Shown piece by piece: positions 32,689-40,742 of a stretch of 64,000 bases of DNA. Under the pieces are notes generated by a model, which saw only the letters and a program-made list of their open reading frames with translations, was not told the DNA's origin and did no database searches. This DNA comes from G965205725 sp965205725 (GTDB lineage: Bacteria > Pseudomonadota > Gammaproteobacteria > Pseudomonadales > Halieaceae): NCBI GenBank assembly GCA_965205725.1, contig OZ242189.1:2170001-2234000 (forward strand). Direction: 5' to 3'. A program made the translations under genes and the position numbers. Numbering within the stretch: position 1 is the stretch's first letter; the number at the start of each line of letters is the position of its first letter.

Positions 32689-33722
32689 TTCAGATCCCAC
32701 TGCTTTACCTGGGCACCGCGCAAGTGCGCTACTTTGCTGGGTTGGTTTTCTGTCCAGTAGTCAAAGTTCTCGTCATCCCAAAACTCCCGCTGCTCCTGCG
32801 CCAGTCTGCTGAATCTCCGCTGCGCCCTGCTGAGGCTTTGCTCCAGGAATGGCTGCGCATAATGGCTTACCGCACCCAACAACTGCGGCTCACGGGCTGT
32901 GGACTTAAAGGCACCGCCGTAGATTTCCTCCAGCCGCGTATCGAAAGCCGCCAGTTGAGCCACGCGCCCATCCACCTCGCTGGTTGTTACCCCGGCGTGA
33001 AATTGATGGAAGGAACCCTCCCCCGGCAGCACAAACAGACGCGCCTGCTCCCGCAGTGCCAGTTTCCGATACAGATACAAATTGACGCTGCCACCACCCG
33101 CCTGATCGAAACCGGCGGGCACCCCGCCGATATCCTGTATTGCCCGGAGAGGGGAAAACAGTGCAGAGCTTTCCAGCATAGGTTGCACATAGCCGTTTTT
33201 ATTGCCAGAGCTCCAGCAAGCGTATTGAAAAAGCCGGTAGCCGTTTTCACGCCAGTTCAGCTCCGCCAGGCGACGCTCTTCGTCAGATTCATCGTGTCCT
33301 GCGCTCAAGTGGTTTTTTTGATCCTCACTGCCAAGGTGATAGCCCGGCACAGTGACCACTGCGTCTGCCTGCATGGCAAAGGCCATCTGCGCGTAACACA
33401 GTACCCGTGGCGATAACATGCGCGCACCATCGACAATCAGACCGAGGCGCTCTCCACGGCACTGCTGCAACCCAAACTGCAAGGCAGGCACGGGTGATAC
33501 ACCTGATTCTTCACGACAAACATAGTGAAAGTTATTACCCAGGGCCAACACATCGGCTGCAACCAGGTTACGCTGAGAGCGGTTTTCCACAACCACCACT
33601 TCGTAATCCTGCTCATCAATGCCGCTCTGATAGGCAGAGCACAGTGAGTAGAGTGTATTCATAGCCTGGCGAGGCATGTCATACACGACAACCAACAGGG
33701 ACAGGGATGGATTTTGATGCAT
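32685..33722 (-). CDS. GT2-like glycosyltransferase-fold protein
   Basis: This 345-residue protein has the same architecture as its neighbour: LSLLVVVYDMPRQAMNTLYSL at the start, YEVVVVENRSQ, LGLIVDGARMLSPRVL, GGGSVNLYLYRKLAL and GEGSFHQFHAGVTT. These are GT-A elements, with VDGAR at the position of the metal-binding DxD, so the sugar-nucleotide site may be modified. The ATG at 33722 was chosen over a longer frame whose 110 extra codons overlap the divergent promoter region and are Cys/Arg-rich nonsense. Confidence 0.75.
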   Translation of the reverse strand: MHQNPSLSLLVVVYDMPRQAMNTLYSLCSAYQSGIDEQDYEVVVVENRSQRNLVAADVLALGNNFHYVCREESGVSPVPALQFGLQQCRGERLGLIVDGARMLSPRVLCYAQMAFAMQADAVVTVPGYHLGSEDQKNHLSAGHDESDEERRLAELNWRENGYRLFQYACWSSGNKNGYVQPMLESSALFSPLRAIQDIGGVPAGFDQAGGGSVNLYLYRKLALREQARLFVLPGEGSFHQFHAGVTTSEVDGRVAQLAAFDTRLEEIYGGAFKSTAREPQLLGAVSHYAQPFLEQSLSRAQRRFSRLAQEQREFWDDENFDYWTENQPSKVAHLRGAQVKQWDLK

Positions 33723-33747
33723 CAAGTCAATAGTACGCGGGAGGCAA

Positions 33748-34048
33748 ATGGTCAGCAGCGAAATAATACAGGCACACTGCGAACATGGACAGCAACTCAC
33801 GCAGTACTCTTCCTTACCGCAGCCTGCCTTAACCCATAAACAGGTGATGGCTGAGGTACCGGCGTCAATCGACAGGCAGCGTCGCCGCGCCTGAACCCGA
33901 ATGGTTAGCACCAGCTCGGGCCGACCTTTTGCCAATGGTCGATTACCTCTTTGAAAATAGCCCGGATGCAGCACAGCGCGTAAGGGAAAATACTGACAGC
34001 AACGTGGTCTTGATCGGTGCAATCGGCCACAATAACTCCAAACAATAA
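33748..34048 (+). pseudogene. Small gene split by a +1 shift at a UGA codon (about 98 aa if joined)
   Basis: A GGGAGG 3 nt before the ATG at 33748 starts a 48-codon frame ending at TGA 33892-33894. Skipping one base at GCC-TGA joins it to a second open frame ending at TAA 34046-34048, whose peptide (EWLAPARADLLPMVDYLFEN then VVLIGAIGHNN) looks protein-like. It ends 16 bp before the next gene, which has its RBS there. I do not recognise the protein. Explanations: a frameshift mutation, a sequencing error, or programmed +1 shifting at a slippery stop as in RF2. This fills most of the 342-bp gap between divergent genes. Confidence 0.45.
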
Positions 34049-34064
34049 TCAAACGAAGGAACCG

Positions 34065-35630
34065 ATGTCCGGGCTACTGGATCCAGTTCGTCAGCGACTA
34101 ACAGCGCAGCTCATTTATGGGCTTGTGTTCCTGATGCCTTTTGGCTTGTTGATGGTTGCAGTGCTTATTAGCAGCTATGGCTGGCGCATGGAGCACGACA
34201 CGCCGCACCTGCATTACGCGGCGTTTATGAGCCAGGAATTCGGAAGGTTACCCTACCGCGACATCTATGAACTGAATTTCCCCGGAGCGCTTGGCTTCCA
34301 CGCCATCATTGTCGGCCTGTTCGGCCCTGGCGATTTGGCTTTCAGATGCGTGGACATTGCCTCTGTACTCCTGCTTGCTGCCCTGACTACACGCCTATTG
34401 TGGCCCTGGGGAAAACTGGCAGCAGTGAGCGCAGCGGTAATTTTCCCGGCAATTTACCTGGGCAACGGCCAGGTGTTGAGCTTACAGCGTGACTACCTCG
34501 GTGTGATCCTGGTGGCCGTGTCACTCAATGCCGTGACACTCCGCTGTGGCCGGGATAAACGCATGGGCGGCATCGGCTTGATATTCTCTTGCGCGGGGCT
34601 GATAAAACCCCATCTACTCATCGGCGCGCCGGCAGTCTTCTGGCTGGCTCTGCGCCTGGAAAAGCCACATGCCAGTATTGGGCGAGGTTTAATTGCGGCA
34701 GCAACCGGAGCACTGATCCCCATTGCTGTGGTCTGTTTCTGGCTGGGGTTCGATGGGCTTGCTTCGCTGTGGGACATTGTGTGCTACTACCTGCCGCTGT
34801 ACAGCGAGATCAATGGCGACTTCAGAATCCTGGAAGATTCTGCGGCGCTTCAGTATCGATTATCAAAGCTGTTTGTGAACAACCCCTTTGGCTGGTGGTT
34901 CATCGCGGCCACGGCTGGCTATGCGCTTCTGGCCAGGCAAAGCAATCAAGCGAGAATCTGGGCTATAGGGTTTGCAGTACTGTGTATTGCCTATGGCGTC
35001 TCTGTGTTCATCGCCGGCAAATACTGGGCGTATCATCAACTCCCTTTCGCCTATTTTTGTGTGGTGGGCAGTTGCTTGTTGCTGAGCAATATGCCCGACA
35101 AGAAATGGCACTGGCACACACTGTGCGCTCCGTTGGTGGTTGTAGCACTGGTATTTTCCACCATCAACCACTTACAGGTTTACCCAAGACTTATTGCCAG
35201 GCAACTGGCCAGCGATACATCCATATTTTCACCCAAGGGCGGCCGCGTCGACGAAATCGCAAACCACCTGCGTCAGCGCGCCCAGCCGGGTGATTTCGGC
35301 CAGGCGCTGGATACAACTGGTGGCGCGGTCCACGCCATGTTGGAAGTAGAGATGCCGCTGGCAACATCTTTTATCTATGACTACCACTTCTATCACCACA
35401 CCACTGAACCTTATATCCAGCAGTTGCGGCGACGCTTCATACAAGAACTTGAAGCGAAAGCGCCGCGCTTTGTGATCGAGATTACAGCTCGCAATAAGCC
35501 TTTTGTGAAAGGCTTGCATACCACCCGGGAGTTTTCCGAGCTGCGCCGTTTACTCAACCAACACTACGCGGTCTATGTGCAGGAAAAAGATTACCGTATC
35601 TACGAGCGGCGCGCGGAGATAGCTGAGTAA
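34065..35630 (+). CDS. GT-C-type membrane glycosyltransferase (GT39/PMT-like)
   Basis: This 521-residue protein has ten or more membrane spans and a first periplasmic loop MEHDTPHLHYAAFMSQEFGRLPYRDIYELNFPGA. This carries the acidic residues and the PYRD...NFPG motif of lipid-linked-sugar GT-C enzymes. A soluble C-terminal part of about 130 residues follows. GT-C enzymes use polyprenyl-phosphate sugars on the periplasmic side. GAAGGA lies 4 nt before the ATG. The stop overlaps the next start by one base (TAATG). Confidence 0.8.
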   Translation: MSGLLDPVRQRLTAQLIYGLVFLMPFGLLMVAVLISSYGWRMEHDTPHLHYAAFMSQEFGRLPYRDIYELNFPGALGFHAIIVGLFGPGDLAFRCVDIASVLLLAALTTRLLWPWGKLAAVSAAVIFPAIYLGNGQVLSLQRDYLGVILVAVSLNAVTLRCGRDKRMGGIGLIFSCAGLIKPHLLIGAPAVFWLALRLEKPHASIGRGLIAAATGALIPIAVVCFWLGFDGLASLWDIVCYYLPLYSEINGDFRILEDSAALQYRLSKLFVNNPFGWWFIAATAGYALLARQSNQARIWAIGFAVLCIAYGVSVFIAGKYWAYHQLPFAYFCVVGSCLLLSNMPDKKWHWHTLCAPLVVVALVFSTINHLQVYPRLIARQLASDTSIFSPKGGRVDEIANHLRQRAQPGDFGQALDTTGGAVHAMLEVEMPLATSFIYDYHFYHHTTEPYIQQLRRRFIQELEAKAPRFVIEITARNKPFVKGLHTTREFSELRRLLNQHYAVYVQEKDYRIYERRAEIAE

Positions 35631-37246
35631 TGCTCGTCCAACTTACGCGAAACCTGTTTTTCAGCCGTGCTCTGGCGGTGGTGGCAACGGCAAATTACTG
35701 CACGTTGGTGGTCTGTAACCTGTTACAGCTAGCCGTTGCCTGGACGCTTGCGGTATACGCTCTGGGCTTGCTCGGCGGCGTCTATCTGTTGCGGCAACTG
35801 CCTGCCCGCCCCGGCACAGTCGAACCCGACCTGCATAGCAAGTGGGTGCTGTGCGCCGCTTTAGTGGTTCTGGTGTTGCCGCGACTGATTTATTTGAGCG
35901 AGTGGTTACCAGGCAATGTGGTCATGCTGCAATTCGATGATTACGCCCGCGTCGCCGAGCTGGTTTCCATGACACTGTCTGAACACTACCCGCTGCGCCA
36001 TCCCTCTACTGAGCACTGGCTGCTGTCCTTTTACTACAGCAGCTTATACCCCATGGCGGCGCTGAAGTTATTGCTCCCGGTGCTGACATTGAAAGACTGT
36101 CTGCTACTGGGAAGCCTGCTTTACTATGTATTGATCCTGGGCACGCTGCTGGAAATAGCACTGCGCACTATCCCCTCTGGCAATCGCTGGCTGTTTCTTT
36201 TCGCAGGCACCCTGGTTGGCGGTTTTGACTGGCTCGCTCTTACAAAAAACCCCTGGTTTGGCCACGACGAATGGTGGGGCTTCCCCCACTTTGGCGGCTT
36301 TTATCAAGTGTCTTCGACCTATACGGCCTTATTCTGGACGCCCCACCACTACCTGGGCTTTTTACTGCCCATTGTCAGCGTCTTCCTGTTCCGCCATACC
36401 CGCAGCACGCGACCGACGTTAAAACACGGTCTGCTTTTTTTACTGCTCATCGCCGCCGCCTACACCAGCCCGTTTGCAGTACTTCCATTCGCGCTGGTGC
36501 TACTACCTTTTTCGACCCGGATACTGCGCCGTCTCTGGCCTAACCCCTGGGCCTGGCTGGCGTTTGCCAGCGCCTTCGGACCGCTGTTCCTGTTTCTCAA
36601 CCGGGTACAGGAGGCCGGTTTTTCCTGGGTTCCAATGCACATGCATTGGGTCGCCTGGGCACCACTGGATATATTGCTATCAACGCTCTTCTATTTGCTC
36701 AGCCTGTCTCTGGTGGACATGCTGGGGCTGCCTTTGCTGGCCTGCTATCTGCGCCCGCGGATGAACAGCGAACAGCGTTGGTGCCTGCTGGCTGTGAGCC
36801 TGTTTTTTGTCTCCACGGCATTTATTCGCTTTGAGGGCTTTAACAACTACTGCATGCGAGGCATGCAACTGGCAAATTTTTACTATCTGTGGGTCGTGGC
36901 GAAACATATCCAACTGCCCGAGCAACGACAATCCAAAATGATATTAGCCAGCCTGCTCGTTGTGGGGAGTTTTGGGGTTTTTCGAGACAGCGCCGCCCAT
37001 ACGCGCAGCTTATTGCTGAACAGCGCGGCCTGGTACAAGGTGCAATCGCTGGAAGCGCCCGCGCATATTAGTTCTCACTACAGGGAACTGGCTCGCAACA
37101 ATACGCGCAAAATTTATCACCCCCCGGAACCGCTGTATTTTGGCCTGAGAAAATTCAACGCTGAGAAATTTACCGAGACTCCCATCAAAGCCGTGGACCG
37201 ATGGGAAAGGGAAATCGCCCGCTATCCACTGGCGGCGTCAAACTGA
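35630..37246 (+). CDS. Polytopic membrane protein, GT-C-like, unknown function
   Basis: This 538-residue protein has ten or more hydrophobic spans. After about three spans a loop contains LQFDDYARVAELVSMTLSEHYPLRHPSTEHWLLSFYYSS, an arrangement seen in GT-C-type glycosyltransferases and related DUFs. A later WTPHHYLGFLLPI stretch is echoed by VPQHFLPSALLIL in the protein at 49991-51499, which has the same overall plan. It is therefore probably one of two paralogues in this locus. Translation is coupled to the previous gene (TAATG). Substrate unknown. Confidence 0.7.
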   Translation: MLVQLTRNLFFSRALAVVATANYCTLVVCNLLQLAVAWTLAVYALGLLGGVYLLRQLPARPGTVEPDLHSKWVLCAALVVLVLPRLIYLSEWLPGNVVMLQFDDYARVAELVSMTLSEHYPLRHPSTEHWLLSFYYSSLYPMAALKLLLPVLTLKDCLLLGSLLYYVLILGTLLEIALRTIPSGNRWLFLFAGTLVGGFDWLALTKNPWFGHDEWWGFPHFGGFYQVSSTYTALFWTPHHYLGFLLPIVSVFLFRHTRSTRPTLKHGLLFLLLIAAAYTSPFAVLPFALVLLPFSTRILRRLWPNPWAWLAFASAFGPLFLFLNRVQEAGFSWVPMHMHWVAWAPLDILLSTLFYLLSLSLVDMLGLPLLACYLRPRMNSEQRWCLLAVSLFFVSTAFIRFEGFNNYCMRGMQLANFYYLWVVAKHIQLPEQRQSKMILASLLVVGSFGVFRDSAAHTRSLLLNSAAWYKVQSLEAPAHISSHYRELARNNTRKIYHPPEPLYFGLRKFNAEKFTETPIKAVDRWEREIARYPLAASN

Positions 37247-37366
37247 CCGAACTTCAGCCCCAAATGACAGACTTTGCAGCAGGCAAATAGCGAAACCACC
37301 GGGCAATGGCAAGCCGAAATCCTGGCGGCTCGGGCAGGCCGCCGGAAATTCCATGTGCTGCTAAAA

Positions 37367-37385
37367 ATTCCAGGTTGCCTGGAAT
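37367..37385. promoter_or_regulatory. Inverted repeat upstream of a GT2 gene, operator candidate
   Basis: ATTCCAGG and CCTGGAAT form a perfect 8-bp inverted repeat with spacer TTG, followed 5 bp later by a -10-like TATTAT (37391-37396). It lies 77 bp upstream of the GTG at 37462. The 215-bp gap 37247-37461 has no gene; a GGCGGC/GCCGCC pair at about 37324-37343 may be a weak terminator of the previous operon. Confidence 0.45.
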
Positions 37386-37461
37386 GGCGGTATTATAGCG
37401 TCAAATAACTCTCATACCTCGTGTCTGTGATCGCCATTGTTGGCAGCGACGGAAGGCCATA

Positions 37462-38460
37462 GTGACAAACAGCCAGAACAGTGAACAACTCAGCAGTGAA
37501 CAACGCAGCATAGATCAACGCCTCTTGAGCGTGGTTGTACCCTGCTATAACGAAACTGCGGTGATTGGCGAAGCCCATCGGCAATTGCTGACAACATTGG
37601 GCGATCAGCGCTTCGGACTGGAGCTCATCTACGTTGACGACGGCAGCCATGACGACACACTCGCCAAGCTGCGGGGCTTCAGCGACCACGATAAGCGCGT
37701 AAAGGTATTAGGGCTATCGCGCAACTTTGGACATCAGCTTGCCGTCACGGCCGGGCTGGATCATTGCAGCGGCGATGCTGTCGCAATCATTGATGCCGAC
37801 TTGCAGGACCCCCCAGAGGTTATTCTGGATATGATCACACAGTGGGAGCAGGGCTGCGATGTCGCTTACGGTCAGCGCACAGACCGCCCCGCCGAGAGTT
37901 GGTTCAAGCTGATCAGCGCGGGTTGTTTCTATCGCTTGATTAACGCTCTATCGGACACGCAAATTCCGCTGGACACCGGAGATTTTCGCTTACTGGACCG
38001 CCGTGTCGTCGACGCCATTCAGGCCATGCCTGAGCGAGATCGATTTTTGCGAGGCATGATTAGCTGGGTTGGCTTCAAGCAGGTCGCTGTGCCCTACGCC
38101 CGCAGCGCTCGTTTTGCCGGTGAGAGCAAATACCCGCTGCCCCGCATGATCGGTTTTGCCAGTGACGGCATCATTTCGTTTTCTGCCAAACCACTGAGGC
38201 TCGCCACCTGGGTCGGAATTACCGTGAGCAGTATGGCTGTGCTGGGTATTGCCTACGCGGTGCTGATGCGGCTATTGACTGACCACTGGGTCAGCGGCTG
38301 GACCTTTCTCACTGTCGCCATCCTGTTCCTCGGCGGCATCCAACTGCTATTCCTGGGGGTTATCGGTGAGTACATCGCCCGTATCTATCAACAGGGAAAG
38401 GAGCGCCCGCTCTACTTTATCGCAGAGTCCAGAGGCTTTGATACTGAGCAAAACAGCTAA
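37462..38460 (+). CDS. GT2 glycosyltransferase, GtrB/ArnC/DPM type
   Basis: This 332-residue protein has an N-terminal GT-A domain: LSVVVPCYNE, LIYVDDGSHDDT, the metal-binding IIDADLQDPPEV, and DTGDFRLLDRRVV. Two C-terminal membrane spans follow (about 245-270 and 280-310). This is the layout of enzymes that load undecaprenyl phosphate with a sugar for periplasmic transfer, and so it could feed the GT-C proteins of this locus. GTG start at 37462; the next gene starts one base inside its stop. Confidence 0.9.
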   Translation: MTNSQNSEQLSSEQRSIDQRLLSVVVPCYNETAVIGEAHRQLLTTLGDQRFGLELIYVDDGSHDDTLAKLRGFSDHDKRVKVLGLSRNFGHQLAVTAGLDHCSGDAVAIIDADLQDPPEVILDMITQWEQGCDVAYGQRTDRPAESWFKLISAGCFYRLINALSDTQIPLDTGDFRLLDRRVVDAIQAMPERDRFLRGMISWVGFKQVAVPYARSARFAGESKYPLPRMIGFASDGIISFSAKPLRLATWVGITVSSMAVLGIAYAVLMRLLTDHWVSGWTFLTVAILFLGGIQLLFLGVIGEYIARIYQQGKERPLYFIAESRGFDTEQNS

Positions 38461-39416
38461 TGCGATTCTGGGGCGGACTGCTGGTATCGATTCTATTTTT
38501 GTATCTGTTCTTGCAACTTTTTCAGCCGGCACAGGCGTTTGAACAGGTTAAGGCAGCCAGCCCTGCCTGGCTGCTGGCTGCTCTGCTGGTTCTGGTTTTC
38601 GATTTTTCCATACGGGTTCTGCGCTGGGCGCTGTTACTGCGGCAGTTCAACCCAGACATCAGAACGGCTCAGGCCGCAGGCCCATTTTTGGCGAGCTTCG
38701 CGCTAAACAATGTCATGCCACTAAGGGCCGGTGACATCGCCAGAGCTTTCGCTTTTAGCCGGCAATTGGGCGCCGATAGCAGCCAGGTAACGGCTACCCT
38801 GGTTATCGAGCGCGTTTTAGATTTGGGCGCCCTGCTCTTGCTGCTCGCCGTTGGGCTGAGTGTGGTTCCCGCTGGCACTGAGCTGGGTCGGGCGGGTTAC
38901 GCGGCCATTGCCCTCGTATTCTTGCTGCTCGCCAGCGCTGTAGCATGGCCTGGTCTGTGGCGCCGACTAGCCGCAGTACTGCCCTTCCAGGAGAGCTTTC
39001 TCATGCGCTTTGGCTATGAGGTGCTCAATGCCATTGAAACCATGCGCGGTTTGGGCCGCTGGCTGGCTTTGATTGCGCTGTCTGCGCTGGCCTGGTTACT
39101 GGAGGGCACGGTATTTCTATGTGTCGCGCTGGCGCTTTTCGACCTCAATAGCTGGGTAGCCCCGTGGTTTGCTCTGGCGCTGGGCTCACTCGCAACCCTG
39201 CTGCCGAGCTCCCCCGGATATATCGGTACCTTCGACTATTTTTCATCCCTCGGCTTCAGCCTCAGCGGAACCTCCAGAGAGATCGCTGGCGCGACGGCCC
39301 TGCTCATTCACCTTATTCTGTGGCTGCCCATTACAGTGGCTGGATTTGGCTGGATGCTGGCCCTTTGGGGCCAGGATTTGCGCGGTAAACTACAGCAGTT
39401 GCAAAAGCGACCCTAG
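38460..39416 (+). CDS. Flippase-like membrane protein (lysylphosphatidylglycerol-synthase TM-region family, UPF0104)
   Basis: This 318-residue protein has about eight spans and the family blocks LLAALLVLVFDFSIRVLRWALLLRQFNP, FALNNVMPLRAGDIARAFAFSRQLG and LATLLPSSPGYIGTFDYF. Members are associated with translocation of lipid-linked intermediates. It partners by a one-base overlap with the GtrB-type gene, a common pairing in which one loads the sugar on the lipid and the other helps flip it (inference from family). Confidence 0.85.
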   Translation: MRFWGGLLVSILFLYLFLQLFQPAQAFEQVKAASPAWLLAALLVLVFDFSIRVLRWALLLRQFNPDIRTAQAAGPFLASFALNNVMPLRAGDIARAFAFSRQLGADSSQVTATLVIERVLDLGALLLLLAVGLSVVPAGTELGRAGYAAIALVFLLLASAVAWPGLWRRLAAVLPFQESFLMRFGYEVLNAIETMRGLGRWLALIALSALAWLLEGTVFLCVALALFDLNSWVAPWFALALGSLATLLPSSPGYIGTFDYFSSLGFSLSGTSREIAGATALLIHLILWLPITVAGFGWMLALWGQDLRGKLQQLQKRP

Positions 39417-39422
39417 ACCAGT

Positions 39423-40742
39423 ATGGACAATAATCGAGTCGTCATTATTGGAGCAGGATATACCGGTCTGGCGGCCGCCTACGAATTGAGCCAGGCGGGA
39501 TTTTCAGTGACCGTGCTCGAAGCGGATAGCGATATAGGCGGGCTTGCAGGGTGTTTCAGTATTGCCGACACCCGCCTGGAAAAGTTCTATCACCACTGGT
39601 TTACCAGCGACCGGCATATCATGGGCCTGATTGATGAGCTGGGCTGTGCCGATGATGTATTGCTCCGCAGCTCAAGTACTGGCAATTACTACGCCAATAG
39701 CATTTTTCGGCTCAGCACACCGCTGGACGTTCTGCGCTATACGCCGCTGAGCTACGTTGGCCGTATTCGTTTGGGTCTATTGGTTATCCAGGCAAGGCTG
39801 GTTGGCGACTGGCGCAAACTGGAATCAATTACCGCGGCAGACTGGATCAGGCAAAAAGCTGGCCTGGAAGTGTTTGAAAAGGTCTGGTGGCCACTCTTGC
39901 AAGGAAAATTTGGCCACTATGCAGACCGGATTAGTGCCGTCTGGTTTTGGAAAAAGCTGGTATTGCGCGGCGGCAGTCGCGGCAAGGGCGGCGGCGAAGT
40001 ACTCGCCTATTTTCGCGGCGGCTTTGCCAGGCTCGCGGAAAAAATTGCGCAGAGGATAAACCAGGCCGACGGCGAAATCCTGACAGCCACACCCGCAACC
40101 AGCTTAAACGTCCAGGAAAATCGCGTTACGCATGTTCTCAGTGGTGAGACAATGTTCCCCGCCGACCTGGTCATCAATACGACAGCCCTGCCGCTCGCAG
40201 CCGAATTGCTGGCGCCCCATGTCACACAGGACTATATAAGCGGCTTGCAGAGCGTGGATTATCTGGGCAATGTCTGCCTTACCCTGGTGCTAAAGCACAG
40301 TTTGTGCGACACCTACTGGCTCAACGTGACAGACCCAGGCTTCCCCTATGTAGGAATTATTGAACACACCAATTTCGAACCCAGCGCAAGTTACGCGGGT
40401 AAGCATATCGTTTACTTATCCAAGTACCTGCCGGTTGAAGACACGCTCTATCAAATGACCGACCAGCAGGTATTGGAGTTTTCGCTGCCGCACCTGGCAA
40501 AGATGTTTCCCGATTTTTCCCGCGACTGGGTCGAGGATTGGTTCATCCACCGGGCAGAGCATTCCCAACCCGTTGTGGGCCTAAACTACGGCACGCGCAT
40601 TCCCGGACAGCAAAGCCCCCTGGATAATCTACTGCTGTGCAGCATGGCGCAGATTTACCCCGAAGACCGCGGCACCAATTACGCAGTTCGCGAAGGGCGT
40701 CGAATTGCTCGCCAGGTGATCTCTGACAGGCAAGCGCAGTGA
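39423..40742 (+). CDS. NAD(P)/FAD-dependent oxidoreductase (amine-oxidase/UDP-galactopyranose-mutase-like fold)
   Basis: This 439-residue flavoprotein begins with VVIIGAGYTGLAAAYELSQAG and VLEADSDIGGLAG, the Rossmann FAD site. A EKFYHHWFTSD segment follows, and the C-terminal block YPEDRGTNYAVREGRRIARQV completes FAD binding. In polysaccharide loci such proteins are often annotated as protoporphyrinogen-oxidase-like, with unproven roles in sugar-lipid modification. The start is 6 bp after the flippase-like gene, and its TGA overlaps the GTG of the next. Confidence 0.8.
   Translation: MDNNRVVIIGAGYTGLAAAYELSQAGFSVTVLEADSDIGGLAGCFSIADTRLEKFYHHWFTSDRHIMGLIDELGCADDVLLRSSSTGNYYANSIFRLSTPLDVLRYTPLSYVGRIRLGLLVIQARLVGDWRKLESITAADWIRQKAGLEVFEKVWWPLLQGKFGHYADRISAVWFWKKLVLRGGSRGKGGGEVLAYFRGGFARLAEKIAQRINQADGEILTATPATSLNVQENRVTHVLSGETMFPADLVINTTALPLAAELLAPHVTQDYISGLQSVDYLGNVCLTLVLKHSLCDTYWLNVTDPGFPYVGIIEHTNFEPSASYAGKHIVYLSKYLPVEDTLYQMTDQQVLEFSLPHLAKMFPDFSRDWVEDWFIHRAEHSQPVVGLNYGTRIPGQQSPLDNLLLCSMAQIYPEDRGTNYAVREGRRIARQVISDRQAQ

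Noticed and set aside
32685..34052. 455-residue version of the GT2-like protein
   Set aside because: The first 110 residues are Cys/Arg-rich, overlap the divergent promoter region and an opposite-strand frame with a strong ribosome binding site; the domain begins at the ATG 33722.
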